64,000 nt of DNA from JAYEHL01 sp041653935 (lineage in GTDB: Bacteria; Chloroflexota; Dehalococcoidia; E44-bin15), in NCBI GenBank assembly GCA_041653935.1, contig JBAZEO010000002.1:186001-250000 (forward strand), written 5' to 3'. The translations under genes were made by a program, and so were the position numbers. Of the stretch, positions 42,936-51,201 are shown one piece after another; position 1 is the stretch's first letter; the number at the start of each line of letters is the position of its first letter. Under the pieces are notes generated by a model, which saw only the letters and a list, made by a program, of their open reading frames with translations, was not told the DNA's origin and made no database searches.

Positions 42936-43661
42936 GTGGTCAAACTGATTTATATCCTCTGGGCGCCAAAAGGCCAGCCCAGTCAGACAACAAGAGAGCT
43001 CCTCTTGAACAAAATCCAGCCCAGGCTCTACGATGCCGGGGTGAAAAAGCTCACCATTTACATAGACGACGAGTTCTCCAACGTGAGATCTTCGGCGCCA
43101 AAGTTGTACAGCGGCCCGGAGATAAGCGCAGAGCTATCCCTGTGGGTCGATAATGTCGAGCGTCATCTGGAGATCGAAATAATACTTCAGTCAGGATTAT
43201 TCACATATGCGGGATATGTGGTGGAGGAATCGATCTACACCGAATACGGCGGCAACAAACACTTCCACAAGCGCGACTGGCCCGACGGCCAGAGGTCCCC
43301 GGTGCTCATGGCGATAACACTGATGGAACGCCCCCAAAAGCTGTCCCGTGAGGAGTGGATAAAGCGCTGGCACGGCACACAGTCGCCCGTATCGGAAGCT
43401 ATGCAACCGCGCGCCCGGTACATCCGCAATGTTGTTCTGCAGGCATTAACCCCGGACGCGCCCCCGTTCGAGGGCATCGTCGAGGAGGCCTGGCCCTCCG
43501 TAAAGCACTACACCAACCCGTTCCTGTTCTACGGAGCCGGCAAAATGAATGTTTTTAAGCTGGCTGCTAACATGTATCGCATGTTACGCAGCGTCTCGGC
43601 ATTCCTTGAACTTAATAAGATACGCTCCTCAACCATGAGCGAATACATTCTGAAAAGCTGA
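42936..43661 (+). CDS. EthD-domain-like protein
   Basis: A 241-residue protein with a GTG start preceded by AGAGGTCGC. The most recognisable part is LSREEWIKRWHGTQSPVSEAMQPRAR near residues 136-161. Its W-x3-H plus following basic residues resemble EthD-type dimeric alpha-beta-barrel domains involved in ring or ether degradation. An N-terminal half of similar ferredoxin-like character (KLIYILWAPKGQPSQTTRELL) suggests two fused EthD-like units. It stands between the transhydrogenase operon and a steroid-dehydrogenase-like flavoprotein, so a role in cyclic-compound metabolism is conceivable. The enzymatic activity is unproven. Confidence 0.7.
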   Translation: MVKLIYILWAPKGQPSQTTRELLLNKIQPRLYDAGVKKLTIYIDDEFSNVRSSAPKLYSGPEISAELSLWVDNVERHLEIEIILQSGLFTYAGYVVEESIYTEYGGNKHFHKRDWPDGQRSPVLMAITLMERPQKLSREEWIKRWHGTQSPVSEAMQPRARYIRNVVLQALTPDAPPFEGIVEEAWPSVKHYTNPFLFYGAGKMNVFKLAANMYRMLRSVSAFLELNKIRSSTMSEYILKS

Positions 43662-43810
43662 TCCTTTTATGCCCTCTATGAGTAATTTTATATAATCTTT
43701 ATATAGGGCTTGCCAATTTGTCGAATAGTGGATAGAATACCTTGCGTAACACAGAGGCCAGCCCTGCCTTTTCCGCTGCAAAAAGGGCTCGCCCTTCCAA
43801 AGGAGGATAA

Positions 43811-45439
43811 ATGGCTGCAAAACAAGATAATGCACGGTGGGACGCCGAAGTAGACGTTATCGTAGTTGGCTTTGGCGGGGCGGGCGCGTGCGCCGCGCTG
43901 GAGGCCGCTCAGCAGGGGGCCTCGGTGCTGGTGCTGGACCGGTTTTGCGGGGGCGGCGCTACAGCCGGCAGCGGAGCCATTGTCTATGCGGGGGGCGGCA
44001 CGGAATATCAGAAGGCGGCCGGGTTCGATGACACGCCGGAGGAGATGTACAAATACCTGAGAGAGGAAGTGGGTGACTGTATCTCCGACGAGACGCTGCA
44101 CCGTTTCTGCAACGGGTCGGTCGATATGATCAAATGGCTGGCGGCGGAGGGTGTCCCATTCGAAGGATCGATGTGCCCGTTCAAGACATCCTATCCCACC
44201 GATGATTATTATCTCTACTTCTCCGGAAGCGAGAACAACGGCAAATACAAGGCGATCGCAAAGCCGGCGCCTCGAGGCCACCGCGCTAAGGGCAAGGGCA
44301 TATCGGGCCTCGCGCTGTTCCACAGCCTGGAGAAGACGATTCATAAGAACGATAAGATCCAGGTAAGCTGTCAAACCAACGTACAGAGGCTGGTTATAGA
44401 CAACGGCCGGGTGATCGGTGTGGAAGGCAGTATCATCAAATGCACGTTCTTCAAACATATCCATAAAATCCTTTCCAAGATAAACTGCAAGGCCACAACC
44501 TACATGCCGCCGGGGGCCCAGCTGATGAATGGCATCTGCACCTTGATTGCCAAGACAATGTCGAGGCCTTACCGCGCGCGGGCGCGCAAGGGCGTTATCC
44601 TATCAGCGGGCGGCTTCATTTTCAATAAGGAGATGGTCAAGAAATATAACCCTATCTTCCTCAGGTGCTTGCCATTAGGTACCTATGGCGACGATGGCGC
44701 CGGGATTCTCCTGGGAGAAAGCGCCGGCGGAGTCACGGCGTACATGGACAAGATGTCGGCATGGCGCTTCTATGTGCCACCAGAGGCGCTGATGCAGGGC
44801 GTGCTGGTCGATAAACAGGGCCAGCGCGTCTGCGCCGAAGACCTGTACGGCGGTAAACAGGGTGAGTACGTCGTGAACCATGGCGGCAATGCCTACCTGA
44901 TCATCGACAGCGATACCTACAAGGAAACCGTAAGTCACTTAGGCGACCAATGCGCTTCGTTCCAGAAGCTGACGCAGATACCCAGCGTACGCTTCACCCG
45001 GAAGAAGGCTCCTTCATTTGACAAACTGGCAGAAAAGCTCGGCATGCCCGCAAAAGCACTAGAAGACACGATGTCTAAATACAACGAAATCGCCAGCAAG
45101 AGCCTGCCCGATCCCCTGGGCAAAATGGAGAAACGTTTCAAACCGCAGGTCAAGCCGCCGTTCTATGCCCTGGATTGCTCCCTCAAGAACTTCAAGGATA
45201 CTTTAACCAGGGCTGCTCTTCCCACCGCAGCCCTCAGCCTCGGCGGTCTTGTTGTTGATGAGCAGACGGGACAGGTCAAGCGCAAGGACGGCTCGAAGAT
45301 AGAGGGGCTTTACGCTGCGGGACGCAACGCAGTGGGACTCTGCTCTCAAGGCTATTTCGCCAGCGGCACGTCCATCGCGGACTGTGTTTTCGCGGGACGC
45401 CGTGCCGCCGAACATGCCGCAAAACAGCCCGTAAAGTAG
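43811..45439 (+). CDS. FAD-dependent dehydrogenase (ketosteroid/fumarate-reductase flavoprotein family)
   Basis: A 542-residue flavoprotein. The dinucleotide motif VIVVGFGGAGACAALEAAQQGASVL is at residues 16-40, followed by GSGAIVYAGGGTEYQ. The C-terminal FAD-contact region is GLYAAGRNAVGLCSQGYFASGTSIADC near 500-526. The fold and the ARKGVILSAGGF segment match 3-ketosteroid-delta1-dehydrogenase/FccA-type proteins. The soluble sequence lacks a signal peptide or heme sites. AAAGGAGGATAA precedes the ATG. Together with the EthD-like and CrtI-like neighbours it suggests handling of hydrophobic ring substrates, but no substrate can be assigned. Confidence 0.85.
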   Translation: MAAKQDNARWDAEVDVIVVGFGGAGACAALEAAQQGASVLVLDRFCGGGATAGSGAIVYAGGGTEYQKAAGFDDTPEEMYKYLREEVGDCISDETLHRFCNGSVDMIKWLAAEGVPFEGSMCPFKTSYPTDDYYLYFSGSENNGKYKAIAKPAPRGHRAKGKGISGLALFHSLEKTIHKNDKIQVSCQTNVQRLVIDNGRVIGVEGSIIKCTFFKHIHKILSKINCKATTYMPPGAQLMNGICTLIAKTMSRPYRARARKGVILSAGGFIFNKEMVKKYNPIFLRCLPLGTYGDDGAGILLGESAGGVTAYMDKMSAWRFYVPPEALMQGVLVDKQGQRVCAEDLYGGKQGEYVVNHGGNAYLIIDSDTYKETVSHLGDQCASFQKLTQIPSVRFTRKKAPSFDKLAEKLGMPAKALEDTMSKYNEIASKSLPDPLGKMEKRFKPQVKPPFYALDCSLKNFKDTLTRAALPTAALSLGGLVVDEQTGQVKRKDGSKIEGLYAAGRNAVGLCSQGYFASGTSIADCVFAGRRAAEHAAKQPVK

Positions 45440-45491
45440 GGGCTTGATTCATCAAGCCCTATGTCTGCCAGCGTGCAACAGCCAATAATTA

Positions 45492-45517
45492 AGGGGCGAA
45501 CGCAAATGTTCGCCCCT
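45492..45517. repeat. Single palindrome of the GGGGCGAAC type
   Basis: AGGGGCGAAC/GTTCGCCCCT with a 6-base loop, a half-unit of the GTAGGGGC family. It is followed by ATTCCGGCGAAGGCCGGAAT (45533-45552) and by TTGTCCGA/TCGGACAA (45604-45624), two other common intergenic palindromes. Confidence 0.6.
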
Positions 45518-45638
45518 CTTCTTTTAATCGTCATTCCGGCGAAGGCCGGAATCCGCAGTTCACATCGAGCGGCGGGTTTGAAACCCAGCTACATTCTTCT
45601 GGATTGTCCGATCAAGTCGGACAATGACATCCATAAAA

Positions 45639-45814
45639 GAGATGCAGGAGACTCATCTCCTGCCGGGGGTTTGGGGGTGTCCCCCAACCTTAGAGATTCC
45701 CTTCCGATACGGAATCCTTCTAGATATTTTTATCCTGGAAGGGCCAACGTATGGGGGACTAACAGGGGATTCGGATGTTGTTTCCCCCTTTCAAGGGGGA
45801 TTTCAGGGAGTTAC
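45639..45814 (+). repeat. Multi-hairpin interspersed repeat, copy D with an insertion
   Basis: First, second and fourth hairpins are intact. The left arm of the third is replaced by about 45 bases containing CTTCCGATACGGAA and a CCTTCTAG/CTGGAAGG near-palindrome like those at 37132 and 49026. This looks like one repeat inserted into another. Confidence 0.75.
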
Positions 45815-45837
45815 AAGCCTCAGCCACCGCGACGACA

Positions 45838-47307
45838 CTACCCCCGTGACGCCTGCCGGTCCTCCAGGTGCCGGCGGTACACCAACGGCGCCACCCTCAA
45901 AGCTGAATCGACCGCCTGCTGCGAGCCCATGAATGCGGTACTGCCCGCATCGAAGCCGACATAGAACAGCCCAGGTATCGGCGACTTAGCCGAAGGCTTG
46001 TACTTTCCGCACTGCCCTATCGTCACGCACAAACCGCATGCCTCCCCGCCCTGCGCCGGCAGAACCTGGTCGCGGCTCAATGCTGAGACCTGCGCCGGGC
46101 CTGAATACGGGCCTTTGGACTCGATGAACGGCACGATCTCCGGGAACATCTCGGCCATCTGCTGGTCGGCCTTCTTCCACAGGGCGGCTATGGTCTTGTC
46201 CGAAGGATCGGGAGAACACGGTGTGCCGAACACAACGACCTGCTTGCCCGCAGGCCCCATGTCCGGGTCGTAGTTGGTAGGTACGAGTACGGTGATTACA
46301 AGATCGGCAGGCATCTTGCCGCTTCTGACGGCATCCTGCCGCTCCATGTTCCACCAGGCATCCTGCGACCATATCTGGTACAGCCCGTATTTGAGCACGG
46401 GCTTGCTCAGAACATAATGGCAACCGGTAAAACCGTTGCTGGGCAGGAGGTTTTTCACATAGTCGATATAGCTCTTATCGTAATATTGCTCTCCGACGAG
46501 CTTGAGTACCGTGGGCTGTAACCCTGCATTGCTGACAATGATCGGTGCCCTGTAGACGGCGTCCCTGGCGACCACGCCGACCGCGCGTCCGTCCTCTATC
46601 AGTATCTTCTCGACCCTGGTCTTATTCTTTATCCGGCCGCCGCACTCTTTTAAGACCCCGGCGATATCCTCCGACATGCGGCCATACCCGCCGATAGGGT
46701 AAGCCAGCGCCTGGTTCATGAGCCGCTGGAAGGCCTTGACGACCTCCGACATCGGCACCAAATCTACCAATCCCACGTTGAAGGCATGCGTCAGGAAAGC
46801 AAAATATCCATAGACGTTGCGCGGTACATCACCGTACTGCTCAAGATATTCGCGGACGGTGGTATCATCGAGGGCATTTATCTTATCCGGCGGCATCATT
46901 GCGATCTCGGCCAGCAGCTTTAAGGCAACCTCGCGCTCTTTGCCCTTCAATTCCCACTGATCGAAGAGGACATTGGGATCGGGCAGAACGTACGGGTCCA
47001 TCTTTGTGACCGTGCGCTGCCACGGGCCGCCGGAATTCCTGTACAGCATACTGATATCCTTCACGGAAACCCTGAACTTGGACGCAATGCCCAGCGCCTT
47101 GAAGGCCTCGAACCAGGAGCCCCCATTCACAGGCAGCCCGCCCGTAGGCCATAGCTCGGTGCAGTGCGAAACCGCCACCTGCTTACCACCGACGTGCTGG
47201 TTCTTATCCAGCACCAGTACGCTTAGTCCCTTCTTTGCCAGCAGCGCGGCGCAGGTAACCCCGCCCGGTCCGGCACCGATTACAATAACATCATACTTGG
47301 ACGGCAT
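45838..47307 (-). CDS. CrtI-like NAD(P)/FAD oxidoreductase
   Basis: A 489-residue amine-oxidase-fold flavoprotein. The N-terminal FAD motif is VIVIGAGPGGVTCAALLAKKGLSVLVLDK (residues 7-35), followed by VGGKQVAVSHC. GGYGRMSEDIAGVLKECGG (near 207-225) and the C-terminal IPGLFYVGFDAG near 444-455 are typical of phytoene-desaturase-like enzymes and retinol-saturase relatives. AGGAGGT precedes its ATG. It converges with the ketosteroid-dehydrogenase-like gene across a repeat cluster. The substrate is unknown; isoprenoid or quinone-like molecules are candidates given the family. Confidence 0.85.
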   Translation of the reverse strand: MPSKYDVIVIGAGPGGVTCAALLAKKGLSVLVLDKNQHVGGKQVAVSHCTELWPTGGLPVNGGSWFEAFKALGIASKFRVSVKDISMLYRNSGGPWQRTVTKMDPYVLPDPNVLFDQWELKGKEREVALKLLAEIAMMPPDKINALDDTTVREYLEQYGDVPRNVYGYFAFLTHAFNVGLVDLVPMSEVVKAFQRLMNQALAYPIGGYGRMSEDIAGVLKECGGRIKNKTRVEKILIEDGRAVGVVARDAVYRAPIIVSNAGLQPTVLKLVGEQYYDKSYIDYVKNLLPSNGFTGCHYVLSKPVLKYGLYQIWSQDAWWNMERQDAVRSGKMPADLVITVLVPTNYDPDMGPAGKQVVVFGTPCSPDPSDKTIAALWKKADQQMAEMFPEIVPFIESKGPYSGPAQVSALSRDQVLPAQGGEACGLCVTIGQCGKYKPSAKSPIPGLFYVGFDAGSTAFMGSQQAVDSALRVAPLVYRRHLEDRQASRG

Positions 47308-47471
47308 AGCTACCTCCTTAATGAAAATTACGGGGTTCTTCTCTCGATCGGCCTTCCTCTTGCATCAAGGAAACAGGGAGGAGTAAGTAAGGATACCAGA
47401 GAATAGTATGAAATGTAAATCCGCGCGGCCGTCTTTCAAAGAAATCGAGGTCGAAATCCCGTAGAGGCGTA

Positions 47472-47524
47472 CTCTTTATTGGGCAGGGCAAGCCCTGCCC
47501 CTACACGATGACCGAAATATTGGG
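47472..47524 (+). repeat. Inverted-pair repeat, left copy
   Basis: A 53-bp segment (CTCTTTATT, GGGCAGGGC/GCCCTGCCC palindrome, then CTACACGATGACC and GAAATATTGGG). It recurs in reverse orientation at 51071-51123. The rest of the 329-base gap (47308-47636) shows no gene apart from a dubious 18-codon ORF at 47409. Confidence 0.75.
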
Positions 47525-47575
47525 ATAGTTAGAGGGTTTGGATAATTAACCTCCTCCCGACCAATTAGGAACAGC

Positions 47576-47604
47576 TTGCTTTTTGCACAGCTTCTTGCTA
47601 CTAT
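47576..47604 (+). promoter_or_regulatory. Promoter of the DUF6629 gene
   Basis: TTGCTT, a 17-bp spacer, then TACTAT with TG one base upstream (extended -10), 33 bases before the ATG. Confidence 0.5.
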
Positions 47605-47636
47605 GTTGAAACTGAAGAAAGGTCGATTAGGTAAAG

Positions 47637-48308
47637 ATGTGTTTCTCTGCACCAGCCAGCCTGGCAGCAAGCGGCGTCCTTGGCATCAGCGGCATCGCCA
47701 TACTGCGCATGCCCAAGAAGAAAACTGAGATACCGCTCTCCCTGTTCCCCATCATCTTTGCGGTGCATCAGCTCGTAGAAGGCATCCTGTGGCTGAGCCT
47801 CACGGGCGTCATATCCGACACGTATAAGGCAGGTGCAGTCTACGCCTACGCCTTCATCGCCTTTGTCTTCTGGCCCATATTCGTTCCTTTCTCGATGTAC
47901 ATGGTAGAGACCGGACGCATGCGGCGGAAGCTCATCATCCTCTGTCAGCTCGTCGGCCTATATATCGGGATCTCGTTCCTCATCAGTCTAGTCCAGGGGC
48001 CCGTCGATGCGACTGCCTTAAGCCACAGCATTTCCTATCAGATAAAAGGCCCCGCCAAGTCCCTGGCCCCCTACCTCATCGCGGTATCGGTCCCGTTACT
48101 TCTCGCCAGCAACAAGCGGCTGGTGATCCTGGGTGCGGCGCTCCTTCTCTCCTGCGGCGCCGCGGCGTATATGGCCTGCTCCAACACCTTCCCATCGGTG
48201 TGGTGCTTCTACGCCGCCATAATGAGCCTGATAATATACCTGTACTTCAGATATCAGGCTAAAGCCACAACCAAAAAGGAAAAGATGAAACTGCAGCAAA
48301 GCACGTAA
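47637..48308 (+). CDS. DUF6629-type integral membrane protein
   Basis: A 223-residue protein with about seven hydrophobic helices. It begins MCFSAPASLAASGVLGISGIA and has FPIIFAVHQLVEGILWLSLTG near residues 38-58, the conserved HQLxEGxxW motif of this uncharacterised family. The C-terminus is short and basic (KATTKKEKMKL), consistent with a cytoplasmic tail. No signal-peptide cleavage or enzyme motif is seen. It lies inside the 3.6-kb segment bracketed by an inverted repeat pair. Function unknown. Confidence 0.8.
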   Translation: MCFSAPASLAASGVLGISGIAILRMPKKKTEIPLSLFPIIFAVHQLVEGILWLSLTGVISDTYKAGAVYAYAFIAFVFWPIFVPFSMYMVETGRMRRKLIILCQLVGLYIGISFLISLVQGPVDATALSHSISYQIKGPAKSLAPYLIAVSVPLLLASNKRLVILGAALLLSCGAAAYMACSNTFPSVWCFYAAIMSLIIYLYFRYQAKATTKKEKMKLQQST

Positions 48309-48373
48309 TCTTATCTCTCCAGTACGATAACAAGTCATATCAGACAGACGAAAGATATAGTAAGAGAGTATCC

Positions 48374-48766
48374 TTGGCCAAAAATTGCGATGCCGACATA
48401 AAGCAGCCCTCTGACGAACCGTTTCATCTTACCGTTCACAAGCAGCCCTCACCATCGAAAGGATATATCATCGAGGTGCGCCCCAAGGCAGGATCGTGGA
48501 CGCCTTTCGTTGCAGCGGTACCTCTGACGGACAAGTCCAGAGTCAACCTTCACATCCTCCCCGGCGCTCCCGGTAACCCCCCGTCCGGCGGCGTGCTCCA
48601 CGGGGCCGGCGAAGGCTTCACCGATGACTGGGCCTTCTGTTTCGCGAAAAACGAGGCCACGCCGGAAATGAGCTACTATCTCTACTGCACGGAGCTGCCG
48701 TCCAGGCTCATCTTCGGCGCCAACAAAGGGGAGCAGTTCACTGTTGACTGGCAGGGAACCCCGTAG
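48374..48766 (+). CDS. Hypothetical protein of about 130 residues
   Basis: An open frame from a TTG (48374) after a weak GAGAG ribosome-binding site. The body reads as a small beta protein (FHLTVHKQPSPSKGYIIEVRPK, SRVNLHILPG) with an AGEGFTDDWAFCFAKNE segment. No family, signal or membrane segment is recognised. Codon use resembles the neighbouring genes, which supports it being real. It ends 15 bases before a reversed repeat copy whose first hairpin plus T run forms a good terminator for it. Confidence 0.6.
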   Translation: MAKNCDADIKQPSDEPFHLTVHKQPSPSKGYIIEVRPKAGSWTPFVAAVPLTDKSRVNLHILPGAPGNPPSGGVLHGAGEGFTDDWAFCFAKNEATPEMSYYLYCTELPSRLIFGANKGEQFTVDWQGTP

Positions 48767-48780
48767 GGACTAAGGAAATT

Positions 48781-48864
48781 GAGCCCCCTGCTGTCCCCCT
48801 CGAAGGGGGGAAACAACATCCGAAACCCCCTGTTAGTCCCCCATACGTTGGGGGACTTTTTTAG
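48781..48864 (-). repeat. Multi-hairpin repeat, truncated reversed copy, acting as terminator
   Basis: This is the right half of the multi-hairpin family in reverse orientation. On the plus strand AGTCCCCCA-TACGT-TGGGGGACT followed by TTTTTT is a consensus intrinsic terminator for the preceding gene. Confidence 0.75.
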
Positions 48865-49479
48865 TTTGGATCTCTTTCCCTCTTACTCCCTTCCCTCAAG
48901 GAAGGGAGGACTTATCTCGCCCTCTCTTTACGAAAGAGAGGGTTGGGGTGAGTTCGTAAATAGTTCCCCCTCTTTTTAGAAGAGGGGGCTAGGGGGAGAT
49001 AGCCTTAAAAAATCTTCACCCTTATCCTTCCATGATATTTAAGGTATATGGAAGGATAAGGGTGAGGGTGTGCACGCCGCAGCTGTAAAAAGTCAGGGGG
49101 AGTTCGAGATGTCTCGTAGGGGCGAATGGCCATTCGCCCTCGTGAATCACCCCCGGATTTACCTTCCTTGCACTTATCCAAATTGTCGTGTATACTTGAC
49201 ATATAGTGAATTAATTAAGGTTGCCAGTCCTTCTGTAACCCCCTTGATCTTCCCGAGAAAAAGTCTCTCTCTTCAAGGCAAAGTTTCTCAACGTATTGGA
49301 TGACCGGAATTCAGTTCACAATTTATTAGAGAAGGTCATCCGATTAGCTTTACCGAAAAGACACAGACCTGTTACCGTTGCTACGGTGTTCCGATACTTG
49401 GGACAGAGGACGTTATCAACAGTTCAAGCCTCGCTCGATTCGCTGACATTCGCCTGACTTAGAAAGACAAGGAGCTTTA
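48865..49479. repeat. Intergenic stretch of mixed hairpin repeats
   Basis: No gene was found. It holds CCCTTCCCTC/GAAGGGAGG (48889-48910), CCCTCTCTTT/AAAGAGAGGG (48920-48941), CCCCCTCTTT/AGAGGGGG (48966-48988), a 17-bp inverted repeat at 49017-49064 and the palindrome GGGCGAATGG/CCATTCGCCC (49120-49139). The last 300 bases before the helicase gene show no recognised element. Confidence 0.6.
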
Positions 49480-50778
49480 GTGAACTTCACACAATTCAAA
49501 CTGGACCCGCGCCTGATGGCGGCGGTCGATCGTGCCGGATATACCGCGCCGACGCCCGTTCAAGAGGCTGCGATCCCCCCGGCATTGGCCGGACACGACA
49601 TGATCGGCACGGCGCAGACAGGAACCGGCAAAACGGCCGCATTCGTCCTGCCGATATTGCAAAAACTGCTCAGCGGGCCGCGCAACCGCACCCGCGCGCT
49701 CATCATCGCGCCCACGCGCGAGCTGGCAGAGCAGACACACGAGACTTTTCGCGACTTCGCAGCCGGAACCAAGCTGCGCAGCGCCACCGTTTACGGAGGC
49801 GTCGGAGCCGCGTCGCAGATCAAGGCGCTGCAAAACGGAACAGAGGTCATCGTGGCCTGCCCGGGACGTCTGCTGGACCTTATCGGACAGCGCTACGCAC
49901 AGCTGGGCGGAATAGAGGTGCTGGTGCTGGACGAGGCCGACAGGATGTTCGACATGGGCTTCCTGCCCGACATACGCCGCATCATCAGTTACGTTCCAAA
50001 GCAGCGGCAGACGATGCTGTTCTCCGCGACATTTCCGGCGGAGGTGGAGCAGCTTGCGGCGCAGATACTGAATCGCCCGCAGCGCATCGCTGTAGGGCTC
50101 ATTTGCCCGGCGCATACGGTCTCGCACGCTCTGTATCCGGTGACGAACAACTTGAAAACAAAGCTGCTTCTGGCCATACTGGACCAGACCAACACCGAAT
50201 CGGTGCTTATCTTCACCCGCACCAAGCAGCGTGCCAAGCGGCTGGCGGAGCAGATAGAGAACTCCGGCTACAAGGTAACCAGCCTGCACGGCAACCGCTC
50301 TCAGGGACAGCGGCAGTCCGCGCTCAGCGGCTTTAAGAATGGCACGTACCAGATAATGGTGGCCACCGACATCGCCGCACGCGGCCTGGACGTGGAGCAC
50401 ATCTCGCACGTCATTAACTACGACATGCCAGATACCGCCGACGCCTACATCCACCGCATCGGACGCACAGGGCGCGCCGAACGCAGCGGCGACGCGTTCA
50501 CGCTCGTTACCCCGGAAGACAATGCGATGGTAAGAGAACTTGAGAAGATCATGAGTCAGGAGCTTCCGCAGCAGCTGATACCGGGATTCAAATACGATGA
50601 GCCATCGGCGACTAAAACGCGCATTTCGAACATTAGAGCACGCCGCGCGCCGTCAGCGCCGGGAACAAAGCCATCGAGCCGCCGCTTCTTCCCATCGCAA
50701 GGAACTGCTGTAGCGAAAAGTAAGACGGCAGAGATATATACGGCAAGAGGGTGGCGAAACCTCTCGCACGCGACATAG
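49480..50778 (+). CDS. DEAD-box RNA helicase
   Basis: A 432-residue RhlE/CshA-like ATP-dependent RNA helicase. The motifs appear in order: Q motif with F near residue 4 and PTPVQ near 27-31, AQTGTGKT (46-53), PTRELA, GG, DEAD (near 151-154), SAT, then the second domain with FTRTK, ATDIAARGLD and HRIGRTGRAER. A short basic C-terminal tail of about 60 residues may bind RNA. It would unwind RNA in ribosome assembly or mRNA decay. GTG start after AAGGAGCTTTA. It lies inside the segment bracketed by inverted repeats at 47.5 and 51.1 kb. Confidence 0.93.
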   Translation: MNFTQFKLDPRLMAAVDRAGYTAPTPVQEAAIPPALAGHDMIGTAQTGTGKTAAFVLPILQKLLSGPRNRTRALIIAPTRELAEQTHETFRDFAAGTKLRSATVYGGVGAASQIKALQNGTEVIVACPGRLLDLIGQRYAQLGGIEVLVLDEADRMFDMGFLPDIRRIISYVPKQRQTMLFSATFPAEVEQLAAQILNRPQRIAVGLICPAHTVSHALYPVTNNLKTKLLLAILDQTNTESVLIFTRTKQRAKRLAEQIENSGYKVTSLHGNRSQGQRQSALSGFKNGTYQIMVATDIAARGLDVEHISHVINYDMPDTADAYIHRIGRTGRAERSGDAFTLVTPEDNAMVRELEKIMSQELPQQLIPGFKYDEPSATKTRISNIRARRAPSAPGTKPSSRRFFPSQGTAVAKSKTAEIYTARGWRNLSHAT

Positions 50779-50823
50779 CCTTCTTAAGACGGCAACAAAG
50801 GCCGATCCGGGAAAGGAGTTACC

Positions 50824-51063
50824 ATGATAAAGGAAACCACTTTTGAAGTCGGGAAAAAGTACAAGAACAGGATGGGAACATATACAGTCCTGACGATAGA
50901 TGGGGATGTGATGCACATCAGCGGGAAGATGGGGAAGGATGTTGCTACTACTGTAAAACTGCAAAGCCGGGTGCTTGAGAATATACGACGGGAGATAGAG
51001 GACCTGGCCCTTCTCAAAATCAAGGCTGCCTCTCCACGCAAAAAAGCCGCTGTCGCCGTTTAG
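50824..51063 (+). CDS. Small hypothetical protein downstream of the helicase
   Basis: A 79-residue protein with AAAGGAG before its ATG, 45 bases after the helicase stop. Residues 1-45 form short beta strands (TTFEVGKKYKNRMGTYTVLTIDGDVM), like a small SH3-type barrel, and the C-terminal 25 residues are a basic helix ending KAASPRKKAAVAV, suggesting nucleic-acid binding. It could assist the helicase, but the family is not recognised. Confidence 0.65.
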   Translation: MIKETTFEVGKKYKNRMGTYTVLTIDGDVMHISGKMGKDVATTVKLQSRVLENIRREIEDLALLKIKAASPRKKAAVAV

Positions 51064-51070
51064 TTAACCA

Positions 51071-51150
51071 CCCAATATTTCGATCATTGTATAGGGGCAG
51101 GGCTTGCCCTGCCCAATAAAGAGGGCGCAGCGAGCAGCGCCCCTACGGTA
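51071..51150 (-). repeat. Inverted-pair repeat, right copy, with GTAGGGGC unit
   Basis: The reverse complement matches 47472-47524 over 53 bases with only a few changes. On its far side it continues as a second palindrome (GGGCGC/GCGCCC) bounded by GCCCCTAC, giving a full two-palindrome unit. A GTCATTCTGAGCGCAACGAA repeat fragment follows at 51168. Confidence 0.75.
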
Positions 51151-51201
51151 TCCCTCTTCTCGAATCTGTCATTCTGAGCGCAACGAAGAATCTCGAACGT
51201 C

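Noticed and set aside
47409..47465. 18-codon ORF between the CrtI-like gene and DUF6629
   Set aside because: Weak ribosome-binding site, no terminator or promoter fit, and partial overlap with a degraded repeat unit.
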